50,222 bases of DNA from Deltaproteobacteria bacterium (lineage in GTDB: Bacteria; Desulfobacterota; Desulfobacteria; Desulfobacterales; SURF-15): contig JAFDFZ010000022.1 of the NCBI GenBank assembly GCA_019309565.1, forward strand, positions 1 to 50,222, in the 5' to 3' direction. The position numbers and the translations under genes are program-made. The notes below the pieces were generated by a model. It was not told the DNA's origin. It saw nothing but the letters and a program-made list of their open reading frames with translations, and ran no database searches. Positions within the stretch are counted from its first letter, which is position 1. The number at the start of each line of letters is the position of its first letter. Below, piece by piece: positions 35,652 through 44,162 of the stretch.

Positions 35652-37916
35652 GTGAGAAAACCGCTTGTTGTAGTTGAGTCACCCACAAAAGTAAGGACTC
35701 TGAAAAAATATCTTGGGAACCGGTACAATATTGCCGCAACAGTGGGTCACATAAAGGATCTGCCTGAAAAGGAAATAGGGATCGATATCGAACATGGTTT
35801 CAAGCCTAAATACCGGATAATTCCCGGCAAGAAAAAGGTCGTCACCAGCTTGAAAAAAGCCGCAGGTGATACCACAGAAGTTTACCTCGCTCCGGATCCT
35901 GATCGAGAAGGCGAAGCAATCGCGTGGCACACCGCGGAAATCCTCAAACAAAAGGGGCGAAAATTTCACCGAGTGCTGTTTCATGAACTTACCAAAAACA
36001 CGATCCTAAAAGCCATGGCAGCGCCTGAAGCGCTCAATCGCTTCAAATATGAAGCTCAGCAGGCTCGCAGAATTCTGGACCGACTGGTGGGGTATGAAAT
36101 ATCGCCCTTGTTGTGGAAAAAAGTAAAAAACGGTTTAAGTGCAGGCAGGGTGCAATCGGTTGCACTTCGGATTATATGTGAGCGGGAGCGTGCGATTCAG
36201 GCCTTCGAGCCCGAAGAATACTGGTCTATCACCGCACATCTTCAAAGCGCTCTGCCGCCACCGTTTACTGCAAAACTTGTAAAAAAGGACGGAGAAAAGG
36301 TTGCCATCCCAAATGAACAAGCCGCCCGGACGATCCTGGAAGAGCTGTCGAATGAACCAATGGTGGTGGATGCTGTTCAGAAAAAAACCATCAGGCGAAA
36401 TCCACTTCCGCCCTTTACCACCAGTAAACTTCAACAGGAAGCAATTCGAAAGCTTAAGTTTTCGGCTCGAAAAACCATGATACTTGCACAGCAGCTCTAT
36501 GAGGGTATAGAACTTGGACCGGGTGAACCGGTGGGTTTGATCACCTATATGAGAACCGATTCAACCAGAATCTCGGATGAATCCGCCAATGAGGCACTTG
36601 AGCTGATCCGAAAGCAGTTTGGAAAAGATTACGCTTCTGAAAAACCAAGATTTTTTAAAAACCGAACAAAAGTTCAGGACGCCCATGAAGCCATTCGGCC
36701 GACTTCGGTGTTCAATACACCGGAAGCGGTGGCGGCATATCTTACCAAGGACCAATTGGCCCTGTATCGACTAATCTGGCAGCGATTCGTTTCCTCGCAG
36801 ATGAAAGAAGCTCTCATCGATCAGAGTTCGGTTTCAATCAAAGCCGGCCCCTATACCTTTCATGCAAGCGGATCGACCATAAAATTTCCCGGCTTCATGA
36901 AACTTTACATGACGGTGGATGACGAAATCGAAAACGAAAAACGAAAAGAGCGTCTGCCGGAACTTATCGAGGGAGAGGTTCTGAAACTCATCGAATTTGA
37001 ACCCAAACAGCATTTCACCCACCCCCCTCCAAGGTTCTCTGAAGCATCGCTTGTAAAGGAACTGGAAGAGAACGGCATCGGTCGCCCCAGCACCTATACT
37101 ACGATTCTGTCCACCATCAGGGAAAAGGGATACGTGGAACTGGTAAAGGGATACTTTCGGCCAAGTGAGCTTGGTTTCATCGTAAATGATCTTCTTGTGA
37201 GCAATTTCCCCGAGGTCTTTGACGTTGAGTTTACGGCGAAGATGGAAGAGGATCTTGACCGCATCGAAGCGGCCGAGGCGAATGCATTGGAAATCTTGAA
37301 TCGTTTTTACCTTCCGTTTCAAAAGGACCTTAGATCTGCTGAAACCGGCATGCTCAGCATGAAAGGGGTTGGAGTGACAACGGATCTTGGTTGTCCCCAG
37401 TGCGGAAGCCGCCTTCATATCAAGGTCGGTAAAAACGGGCCTTTTCTTGCCTGCAGCGGGTATCCGAAATGTAACTATTCCAGAAACTACTACCGGGATG
37501 AAAAAGGCAGGATTCATCCACTTGAAACCGCAAACAGTGAGTTGTCGGACAAAACATGCGAAAAATGCGGCAGCACCATGCTGGTAAAACAGGGAAAGTA
37601 CGGGGAGTTTCTAGCCTGCAGCAGGTATCCGAAATGTACGAATACGCTGTCTTTAAACTCCAATGGGAAAGACACCGGAGTGAAATGTCCTGAAAAAGAC
37701 TGCGATGGTTCGATTATTGAAAAACAATCCAAGCGGGGTAAAACTTTTTACGGATGCAACCGTTTCCCAAAATGCACCTTTGCCCTGTGGGACAAACCGG
37801 TGCCCAGGAGCTGTCCCAAATGCGGCGCACCCTTTTTGGTAGAAAAAAACACCAAAAAATCAGGATCATTCCTTCGATGCCTTACAGAGGGATGCAACTA
37901 TCGCGCTGATCAATAA
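35652..37916 (+). CDS. topA: DNA topoisomerase I
   Basis: A 754-residue type IA topoisomerase that relaxes negative supercoils. The start is GTG (35652). The Toprim domain has VVESPTKVRTLKKYL (7-21) and the acidic triad DPDREGEAIAWH (82-93). The strand-cleaving tyrosine is Y299 in TYMRTDSTRISDE. The C-terminus carries four zinc ribbons: three with CxxC or C-x4-C first pairs and a GYPKC/RYPKC/RFPKC second pair, and a last one with CPKCG and CLTEGC. All parts are intact. It ends the plus-strand block, with no clear terminator before the downstream element. Confidence 0.97.
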   Translation: MRKPLVVVESPTKVRTLKKYLGNRYNIAATVGHIKDLPEKEIGIDIEHGFKPKYRIIPGKKKVVTSLKKAAGDTTEVYLAPDPDREGEAIAWHTAEILKQKGRKFHRVLFHELTKNTILKAMAAPEALNRFKYEAQQARRILDRLVGYEISPLLWKKVKNGLSAGRVQSVALRIICERERAIQAFEPEEYWSITAHLQSALPPPFTAKLVKKDGEKVAIPNEQAARTILEELSNEPMVVDAVQKKTIRRNPLPPFTTSKLQQEAIRKLKFSARKTMILAQQLYEGIELGPGEPVGLITYMRTDSTRISDESANEALELIRKQFGKDYASEKPRFFKNRTKVQDAHEAIRPTSVFNTPEAVAAYLTKDQLALYRLIWQRFVSSQMKEALIDQSSVSIKAGPYTFHASGSTIKFPGFMKLYMTVDDEIENEKRKERLPELIEGEVLKLIEFEPKQHFTHPPPRFSEASLVKELEENGIGRPSTYTTILSTIREKGYVELVKGYFRPSELGFIVNDLLVSNFPEVFDVEFTAKMEEDLDRIEAAEANALEILNRFYLPFQKDLRSAETGMLSMKGVGVTTDLGCPQCGSRLHIKVGKNGPFLACSGYPKCNYSRNYYRDEKGRIHPLETANSELSDKTCEKCGSTMLVKQGKYGEFLACSRYPKCTNTLSLNSNGKDTGVKCPEKDCDGSIIEKQSKRGKTFYGCNRFPKCTFALWDKPVPRSCPKCGAPFLVEKNTKKSGSFLRCLTEGCNYRADQ

Positions 37917-37985
37917 TTGGAGCGAAAACAGAACGCTGCCTGCCTGTTCATCTAAGCCCTGAAGATTTATGCTGTTTAATTCCAT

Positions 37986-38310
37986 TTAAGAAACTCTCTT
38001 AAGTTTCGCACCCTATTTTACCGAAAAATTGTAAATAGCTCTTAAGTCGAATAAAATTTTTGGAAGGCAAAATAATTACACCGAAGCTTATAGGCTGCAC
38101 CCAGTCGGAAACATCGAATAAAGGCACAAGGGAAATGCTGCTAAGTAGTGGAAGATCTTGATACCTCTGGTTTAAGCGCTTTGTTGACTTCCATTGTGCC
38201 GTCATAGCAGGATGATAAAGTGTATTTTACCTTCCAAAAATTTCATTCGGCGCCATCATTATAAGGCTTTACAACGCATTTAAAGGTGCGAAACTTAAGA
38301 AACTCTCTTA
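37986..38310. mobile_element. MITE-like element with 16-bp direct repeats
   Basis: A 293-bp sequence (38002-38294) is flanked by perfect direct repeats of TTAAGAAACTCTCTTA (37986-38001 and 38295-38310). Its ends are inverted: AGTTTCGCACC on the left and GGTGCGAAACT on the right. A second inverted pair, AAATTTTTGGAAGG (38054-38067) and its complement (38230-38243), lies inside. The arms align over about 90 bases with gaps. It has no open frame of its own. Its right arm now encodes the last codons and stop of the reductase gene. Family unknown; non-autonomous mobility is inferred. Confidence 0.75.
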
Positions 38311-39526
38311 CCATTAATGCTGCTGTGGTTCCCTCCCCCGTGGCGCTTGATACCTGCTTTGTGCTCTTATCCCGGACATCTCCGGCGGCGAAGATTCCCG
38401 GAACACTTGTTTCCAGCAGGTAAGGATCTCGTTTTTCATATCCAGCCGGTCGATTCCCGCTGTGTACAAGATCATGGCCTGTCACGATGAAGCCCCATCG
38501 ATCCAGCGCCACACCGCTTCCCCGCAGAAATTCTGTATTGGGTTTAAGTCCGATAAAAATAAATGCTCCTTCTACTGCTAATTCCCGGCGCCTGCCTGTC
38601 TGATTGTTTTCAATCAGAATCGCTGTCAACTTCGAATCTTTTCCTAAAAACGCTTTAACCTCTGTGAACCATCGAACTTCTATGTTCGGATTTCCTAGCA
38701 CGCTTTCCTGAATGATTTGTGTTGCCTTAAACTGCCCGCCCCGAACGAGAATAGTCACTTTACTGGCAAATTTCGTAAGCAACAGGCTCTCTTCTGCGGC
38801 ACTGTTGCCTCCGCCAATCACCGCCACATGTTTGCCCTTGTAAAACGGGCCGTCACAGGTGGCGCAAAAATGAACACCCGCACCAAGAAAATCATTCTCC
38901 CCCTGCACGTTCAGGCGCTTATATCGGCTGCCGGTTGCAATAATAACAGCAGAGGCGCTGTATTTCCTGCCGTCTGTTGTTTTTACGCGCAAGTAGTTTT
39001 CATTACGCCAGATACCGCTAACTTCTTGGGCTTGTAACAATTCAACGCCAAACCGCTCTGCTTGCTGCTGTAAGCGTTTGGAAAAATCTATTCCAGCGAT
39101 TCCCTCCGGAAACCCGGGCATGTTGTCAAGCTTCTCGGTCCCCGCGGCCTGGCCTCCGAAGGCAGCCCGTTCGATCACAAGGGTGTCTATGGCTTCACGG
39201 GCAGCGTAAAACGAAGCAGTCAGCCCAGCCGGCCCCCCTCCCAGAATGATCAGATCATAATGGCTTCGGCTGGCAGATGTTTTCAACCCGAGCTTTTCTG
39301 CCAGCTGTGCGTTGTTTGGTTCAACCAGATAAGATCCGTCTTCAAAAGTGATGGTGGGAATGATGCGTTTGCCGTTGTTGGTTTTAATCACGAATGTTTC
39401 GGCGTTCTTATCTTCCTCTATGTCCACCCATCGATAAGGAATCTGATGCTCTCCCAAAAATTGTTTGCTCTGACGGCAATCCGGACACCAGTGGGCTCCA
39501 TAAACGGTTATCTTCGGCTCTGACAT
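38243..39526 (-). CDS. Glutaredoxin-like/thioredoxin reductase-like fusion flavoprotein
   Basis: A 427-residue fusion. An N-terminal glutaredoxin-like domain (1-80) has the redox pair CPDC (C14, C17). A thioredoxin reductase-type domain follows, with FAD motif ILGGGPAGLTAS (near 94), the redox pair CATC (C221, C224), NADPH motif VIGGGNSAAEE, and the second FAD motif GIFAAGDVRD. Electrons would pass from NADPH through FAD to the attached domain. The start ATG at 39526 follows AGGAG; the upstream ATG at 39544 overlaps that site. The C-terminal tail after REFLK (about 16 residues) comes from the inserted element and is not family sequence. Confidence 0.9.
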   Translation of the reverse strand: MSEPKITVYGAHWCPDCRQSKQFLGEHQIPYRWVDIEEDKNAETFVIKTNNGKRIIPTITFEDGSYLVEPNNAQLAEKLGLKTSASRSHYDLIILGGGPAGLTASFYAAREAIDTLVIERAAFGGQAAGTEKLDNMPGFPEGIAGIDFSKRLQQQAERFGVELLQAQEVSGIWRNENYLRVKTTDGRKYSASAVIIATGSRYKRLNVQGENDFLGAGVHFCATCDGPFYKGKHVAVIGGGNSAAEESLLLTKFASKVTILVRGGQFKATQIIQESVLGNPNIEVRWFTEVKAFLGKDSKLTAILIENNQTGRRRELAVEGAFIFIGLKPNTEFLRGSGVALDRWGFIVTGHDLVHSGNRPAGYEKRDPYLLETSVPGIFAAGDVRDKSTKQVSSATGEGTTAALMVREFLKFRTFKCVVKPYNDGAE

Positions 39527-39579
39527 GGCAGCTCTCCTGAACATGAAGGAATCATTTATCTAAAAGAATAGACGCTTCC

Positions 39580-40548
39580 TTACGTGCCTTGCGGCGTTTT
39601 GGTGGAAACACTTAAGGCGGGCTGTTCGTTGACAATCAGTTGAAACACATCCGGCCTTGCATAATGTCCTACGGGATCAAAGTCGTATTTTCCCTGTGCA
39701 ATTTCCCCCATATCAAGCTCGGCAAACAGCATCCCTTCCCTATCATAAAGCGGACCCGCCAGGACTTTCCCCAGAGGAGAGATAATCGCGCTTCCGCCCC
39801 GGCAGATGATATCGGGAAAATGATTCAACTCGTCTAAGGTTTCCAGGTCTTTTGGATACATATCTTTTGTCACGAACTGGTTGCATCCCAACACGAAACA
39901 CCTCCCCTCACAGGCGATATGTGTAAGTGTTGCCTGCCAGGTGTCTCTTGCGTCTGCTGTTGGGGCAAGATAAATCTCTACGCCCTTTGCGTACATGGCG
40001 GTTCTTGCTAAAGGCATATAGTTCTCCCAGCAAATAAGTCCGCCGATCTTTCCAAAGTCCGCCTCTATAATCGGCAGGGTGCTTCCGTCCCCCGCGCCCC
40101 ATATGAGCCGCTCCGATCCGGTTGGCACCAACTTTCTGTGTTTTCCAAGCAGCCTGCCGTCCGGACCAAAATACGCAAGGGTGCAATAAAGAGTACCGCG
40201 GCTGTATTGAGAATCCCTTTCAATAAGACCGATTACAATATAGGTGCTGGTGGCTTTGGCTATGTTTCCGATTTTCTTTGTCTCTGGCCCTGGTATATCT
40301 ACTGAATTTGCCCAATACCTCTTGAAGATTCGCCGTCCCGCTGCACTGCGGCTTCCAACCACCGCTCCAAAGCTAAGCCCCCGTGGGTATGCGGGAATAA
40401 AAGCTTCAGGGAAAAGCAGCAACCGTGCTCCCTCGGATGCTGCTTTCTTTGCAAGGCTGCAAGCCTTTTCGACCGTAGCCTCCCGATCAAAAAGAACGGA
40501 GGCCGCCTGAATGACGGCAACCTTTATACGTTGAAAATGATCGTTCAT
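39580..40548 (-). CDS. Nitrilase
   Basis: This 322-residue carbon-nitrogen hydrolase converts nitriles to carboxylic acids and ammonia. The catalytic set is E48 (LLFPEAF), K139 (KHRKLVPTG) and nucleophile C173 in GGLICWENYMPLAR. The CWENYMPL form is typical of true nitrilases (branch 1) rather than amidases. APTADARDTW follows, and FDPVGHYARPDVFQL near the end is also typical. The physiological nitrile is unknown. It lies 53 bp upstream of the redox fusion gene on the same strand. Confidence 0.9.
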   Translation of the reverse strand: MNDHFQRIKVAVIQAASVLFDREATVEKACSLAKKAASEGARLLLFPEAFIPAYPRGLSFGAVVGSRSAAGRRIFKRYWANSVDIPGPETKKIGNIAKATSTYIVIGLIERDSQYSRGTLYCTLAYFGPDGRLLGKHRKLVPTGSERLIWGAGDGSTLPIIEADFGKIGGLICWENYMPLARTAMYAKGVEIYLAPTADARDTWQATLTHIACEGRCFVLGCNQFVTKDMYPKDLETLDELNHFPDIICRGGSAIISPLGKVLAGPLYDREGMLFAELDMGEIAQGKYDFDPVGHYARPDVFQLIVNEQPALSVSTKTPQGT

Positions 40549-41400
40549 TATCTGCTCCTTTTTGAAGACCTTAAAGCACCGCTCCCATCCAGCCCAGCAA
40601 GAATGATACGGGCGTGCATCATAAAAGTCAACCGACCAAAATGATGGCTTGACAGAGCCACTATTTTTTTATCCGGATTTTCTACGAACCTGACCCAAGA
40701 TTTTAGGTTTCATGTTTTCACATCGCATTTACTCTTTGCAAGAAGGGAACCCTTAAGGTGATTGAAAAATTGCTGAACACGAGATTCCGTGTTGAAGTAT
40801 CTTGGTAAAGCAACCCTCGCATCCATTACACGTATGATTCGCAGTATACCGTCTGAGGTGTTTCTCTCGAAAATGGACGGAATGCCGCGGTAATGCGCTG
40901 TCAACGGTGAGCATTTGCAAACAGTTTCAAAGGAGAAAATCGGATCATTGACAACATCCTTGACTCCATCAAAGATGGTTGATGTAAGGCGTGCAATATG
41001 CTTTGTCCTTGATATTTAAAGCAGGAGGGCAAGCTGCCAATTTGCCTGGCCGGTGTTTTGCTGCATCAACATAATAAAATTTACCTCGGAAGCGGGCATC
41101 GACTCGGTTATGCTTTCCAGCTGGTAACCTAAGGAACCTTCACTCGTTTCACAAATACGGATCTAACCTCAATAACAAAGAATTGAAGACCCTGCAGCCC
41201 CGAGGAACGGGATCTTCTCCTTGTTGGGCATTAGCCTATGGCGAACCAAATCGCTTCGACAAGCTTAAGAGGAATACACTCGCTGTTTCGGTTCAAGCCA
41301 TCGGCTGTTATGTTAAGTCCCCTCGATATGCCGAACGCAGCCTTCAATCACTGAAACCGCCCGCAGCCAATACCTTTTGGCTATGGTGGCAATGTAGGCC
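40549..41400. other. Gene-poor interval of about 850 bp
   Basis: No supported gene is present. Two short coding-like fragments can be read. One is a minus-strand frame at 40710-40904 (64 residues, no recognised family). The other is a plus-strand stretch near 40935-40985 whose reading IIDNILDSIKDG resembles the start of a PAS sensor but stops at once. Both look like debris. No convincing terminator for the 109-residue gene is visible at 41200-41400. Confidence 0.5.
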
Positions 41401-41730
41401 CTAAACAAGTAAATCCACCAAATTTCCACTGTTTACATCATGTGCCTGCTCGACTTGAGATGCCTCCAGGTCTGCCTGGATCATTTCCTTTATCTGCTCA
41501 ACCTTTTCCATCGCTTCCTCGGCGTCTTCAATTCTCTGCTCCTCAGAGGCCTGCTCAGAAGGAGGCCGGGTAGCGGTGATTTCAACCGTATCGGTTCGTT
41601 CTCGTTGAGGTTCAACCGTCTGATCACGTTGCTCGGGCTGCTCATTGGTTCGTTGGGTTGTCTCCGGGCTAGAATTTTGATTCGCCATAGAGATCAAACT
41701 TTCAGAAACACTGTTTATGCTTGTTGTCAT
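41401..41730 (-). CDS. Unrecognised small acidic protein under riboswitch control
   Basis: A 109-residue protein with no signal peptide or membrane helix. The first half is polar and probably disordered (rich in S, T, Q, E). The second half is a predicted amphipathic helix (about 65-95, EDAEEAMEKVEQIKEMIQAD) followed by a short conserved-looking end, AHDVNSGNLVDLL. An AAGGGGG ribosome-binding site precedes the ATG. Upstream in order lie a FliA-like promoter, a c-di-GMP-I riboswitch and a terminator, so expression should depend on the motility sigma factor and on c-di-GMP. A role in motility or surface switching is inferred from this control alone. Confidence 0.7.
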   Translation of the reverse strand: MTTSINSVSESLISMANQNSSPETTQRTNEQPEQRDQTVEPQRERTDTVEITATRPPSEQASEEQRIEDAEEAMEKVEQIKEMIQADLEASQVEQAHDVNSGNLVDLLV

Positions 41731-41755
41731 TTTTTGCCCCCTTAAGTGTAACGGT

Positions 41756-41797
41756 CATAAAAAAACCCGCTTCCAAAAGGAAAGGCGGGTTCACCCG
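41756..41797 (-). terminator. Intrinsic terminator, riboswitch expression platform
   Basis: On the minus strand AACCCGCCTTTCC pairs with GGAAGCGGGTT across TTTT and is followed by seven T. It lies just after the c-di-GMP aptamer and 26 bases before the start of the 109-residue gene, the normal place for a riboswitch-controlled terminator. The preceding CGGGTGAACCCG could form a competing hairpin. Confidence 0.8.
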
Positions 41798-41802
41798 TGT
41801 TT

Positions 41803-41900
41803 GCCTAGCAATTCCGCAATCTTATCCCGTCGCACCGGAACTTAGACCGGAAATTTTGCGTCCCAACCTTTCGGAAGGTTTGCCCTTCAGCAAAAGATTT
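41803..41900 (-). promoter_or_regulatory. Class I cyclic di-GMP riboswitch (GEMM-I)
   Basis: The minus strand carries the GEMM-I core GGGCAAACC-TTCC-GAAA-GGTT-GGGACGCAAA (41877-41885 for the first block), with exactly the spacing of the well-known Vc2 aptamer. The AATTTCCG/CGGAATT stem follows, and GCTAGGCAAAC is the closing strand. A short P1 stem (TTTGC with GCAAA) closes the aptamer. The distal hairpin is less typical. The class is well known as a c-di-GMP sensor. Confidence 0.88.
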
Positions 41901-41913
41901 TGTTACATTCCAT

Positions 41914-41940
41914 ATATCGGCATATGGAGAAATAACTTTA
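41914..41940 (-). promoter_or_regulatory. FliA (sigma-28)-type promoter
   Basis: Minus strand TAAAGTTA - 11 bases - GCCGATAT. The consensus is TAAAGTTT - 11 - GCCGATAA, so each box matches at seven of eight positions with exact spacing. Transcription would start about 7 bases downstream, just before the c-di-GMP aptamer. Confidence 0.8.
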
Positions 41941-42099
41941 ACTTAAATTAATCGGTTCGGGGTTAGAGAGTTACAACCGATTGAAACCATTAACATATTG
42001 ATCGTGCGTAGAATATTCCCCACATCTCAAAGCACTGGCCACAACAATAAATCCAACTGTTCCATGACAGTTTATTCAAAACTACCTTATCAAGACAGC

Positions 42100-42807
42100 C
42101 TAAGCTGGAGAAGAACCAGGCAAAAGATCGAACTGCCTCCCTGAGCGGCAGCTTATGCATTCGCCTGATCGATAGACAGTAACCATGCCTTTTCCAAATA
42201 CCCGCCAGATGCCTCTTGGCCCGTCATTTATCATTGCTGTTTCTTCATCGATACCGATCAAAACGGCTTCCATCAACCGTCCGGCCAGCCGGGGTGCCCA
42301 GTTTTTTCCAAATGTATTATAATGGGGCAGCACGCAGGCCCCTGATACCAGCCCCAATCCTTTTGCCACATAATCGTTGGTTGGCCGGTAATAATACTCG
42401 CATAGAACCATTGCTCCCGCACTGCTGCCTGCAATGACCGCGCCCTCATTATAAGCGGCCTGAATGCACAGCCAGCTTTTGCTGTCCGATAAAGTTTGAA
42501 TCAGATAATGAGTATGACCGCCCAGAATGAATATCAATCGCGCCTTCCGCAACGCATCTGCAATAGCAGGATCGTCTGCCGAAGTTCTGTCAACAAGCGG
42601 CAGCGACACAACATCGGTGGCACCTAAGCTTTGAAACCAGCGCACCCCGTTCTGCCCTGCCCCTTTGTCATCACCGTTAGGCGCTGCCGCTGCTGGAATA
42701 ATCCGGATCGGAACATCGCTGCCACCTGCAAGCTGCATGGCTCTTAAGTCCGGTTCGAACATCATCCCTCCGAACTCTGCACCGCCTTCCATTACAACAT
42801 AACCCAT
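42100..42807 (-). CDS. Peptidase S51/cyanophycinase-like protein
   Basis: A 235-residue class I glutamine amidotransferase-like hydrolase of the S51 group. The nucleophile serine is in AGSSAGAMVL (S129), and IFILGGHTHYL (near 92) is the usual oxyanion-side motif. The group includes cyanophycinase (beta-aspartyl-arginine polymer) and alpha-aspartyl dipeptidase; which applies here is not evident. There is no signal peptide. It follows the 2-hydroxyacid dehydrogenase gene after 50 bp on the same strand. The riboswitch terminator lies beyond 240 bp of A/T-rich DNA. Confidence 0.8.
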   Translation of the reverse strand: MGYVVMEGGAEFGGMMFEPDLRAMQLAGGSDVPIRIIPAAAAPNGDDKGAGQNGVRWFQSLGATDVVSLPLVDRTSADDPAIADALRKARLIFILGGHTHYLIQTLSDSKSWLCIQAAYNEGAVIAGSSAGAMVLCEYYYRPTNDYVAKGLGLVSGACVLPHYNTFGKNWAPRLAGRLMEAVLIGIDEETAMINDGPRGIWRVFGKGMVTVYRSGECISCRSGRQFDLLPGSSPA

Positions 42808-42857
42808 GGGCTATTTCCTCGCTTACGGGAATTTCTTTTACCCTCATTCTGTATCGT

Positions 42858-43829
42858 TTACCACGGATTTACCCAGGCAGTCGGTCTGTTTCCCGATAAA
42901 ACCCTTAACACCTCCTGTGCTGCCTTTGTTTGCAACTCTTTTACGGAATCCTTCGAGTACCATCCCACATGGGAGGTGATAACCACATTGTCCATCTGTT
43001 TCAGTGGATGATCTTCGGAAAGCGGCTCTTGTTCAAAAACATCCAACCCCGCCCCCATGATCCAACCATTGCCAAGAGCTTCAATAAGAGCATTTTCATC
43101 GACCAAAGCCCCCCTTGCGGTATTGATCAATATGGCTGTGGGTTTCATCTGCTGAAACCGCTTTTTGTCAACAAGGTGATGGGTTTCTGCTGTAAGGGGA
43201 AGATGTAGGGAAATAAAATCAGAAGATGAAAAAAGCGTATCGAGATCGGTGTGCACAGCTCCTCTTCCTTCTATCAGATCCCTGGGTACATATGGATCAT
43301 GAACCAGTACCTTTGATGGCAGAAACCCATTCCACTTTCGATGAAACGCCCGGGCGATCTTTCCGTAACCTACCAGACCGATGCATCTGCCGGTGGTGCG
43401 GTAAATGTCGTCTCGGATATCGGTCTCCCATTTTCCCTGTCTAACCCTTTTGTCTCTGAGCACGATGGTTCGGATGCAAGCCAGAAGCAATGCGACCGTA
43501 TGATCCGATACTTCTTCGGCGCAGTAATCCGGTACGTTTGATACATAGATTCTCTTTTTTCTGGCAGCTTCAAGATCAACATTGTCCACCCCTACTCCGT
43601 ACCTGGCCACGATTTTGCATCTCTGGAATGCCTCTATAACCCGGGCAGAAATAGGGGCTTCTCTGACAAGAACGGCGTCTGCATCGCGGGCAGCTTCGAT
43701 TACATCGTTCTCCACCAGACAGTCTCGATCAGACAGCACAACCTCAGCACCTATAGGGCTTAAAATCTCCTTTTCCAATTCGAAGGATTCATACCCAAGG
43801 TTTACAATCACCACTTTGAAATCGCTCAT
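42858..43829 (-). CDS. D-isomer 2-hydroxyacid dehydrogenase (CtBP-like)
   Basis: A 323-residue NAD-dependent dehydrogenase. The Rossmann motif GLVGYGKIAR is at 151-160. The catalytic residues R239 (NTARGAL), E268 (EQEPL) and H287 (SHVGW) are present. The sequence is closest in style to C-terminal-binding-protein/phosphoglycerate dehydrogenase-like enzymes. The substrate is unknown; a 2-keto or D-2-hydroxy acid from amino-acid catabolism would fit the neighbourhood. There is no ACT domain, so dedicated serine synthesis is unlikely. Confidence 0.88.
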   Translation of the reverse strand: MSDFKVVIVNLGYESFELEKEILSPIGAEVVLSDRDCLVENDVIEAARDADAVLVREAPISARVIEAFQRCKIVARYGVGVDNVDLEAARKKRIYVSNVPDYCAEEVSDHTVALLLACIRTIVLRDKRVRQGKWETDIRDDIYRTTGRCIGLVGYGKIARAFHRKWNGFLPSKVLVHDPYVPRDLIEGRGAVHTDLDTLFSSSDFISLHLPLTAETHHLVDKKRFQQMKPTAILINTARGALVDENALIEALGNGWIMGAGLDVFEQEPLSEDHPLKQMDNVVITSHVGWYSKDSVKELQTKAAQEVLRVLSGNRPTAWVNPW

Positions 43830-44014
43830 ATGGTTTCATCTCCTCTGAGGCTGGCTTTACAAGCATTTACAGAACCATAGATAAGATTCATCCTTATTCC
43901 AACCGATGATATTTCGTCAAGCCTTTTCATGTTTTGCTGCCAACAGAAGCAGCGATACCGCGGGTAATTCGGGTCGCAAGCTAAACGGCCGCATTTTAAA
44001 ACGCTATGCCTAAA

Positions 44015-44162
44015 CCCCGTTGTTGTAAAACTACTTAGAAGGCGCAATCGTCAGGTACTGACAAATCATGGGTGAAGGCTATTTGTTATACCGCGACTTA
44101 GAGGCAAACCGAAGTTAACCCCGTAGTTGCATAAATTGTATAGCAAAATTGCCTGTATTCAT
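44015..44162. repeat. Dispersed intergenic repeat, units A and B (distal copies)
   Basis: Unit A (44015-44050) is here inverted relative to the copies at 3-40 and 124-161. Unit B (44119-44162) has the same orientation as 59-103. Unit B supplies the last 14 codons and the stop of the truncated deacylase reading frame (NTGNFAIQFMQLRG). The 70 bp between A and B are unlike the first locus. Confidence 0.75.

Noticed and set aside
40710..40904. A 64-residue minus-strand frame
   Set aside because: No ribosome-binding site and no recognised family; kept only as part of the gene-poor interval.
40935..40985. Plus-strand stretch reading IIDNILDSIKDG, like a PAS sensor N-terminus
   Set aside because: It stops immediately and has no upstream or downstream continuation; chance or tiny debris.
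43826..44047. A 73-residue minus-strand frame upstream of the dehydrogenase
   Set aside because: It begins inside repeat unit A, lacks a ribosome-binding site and overlaps the real start of the next gene.
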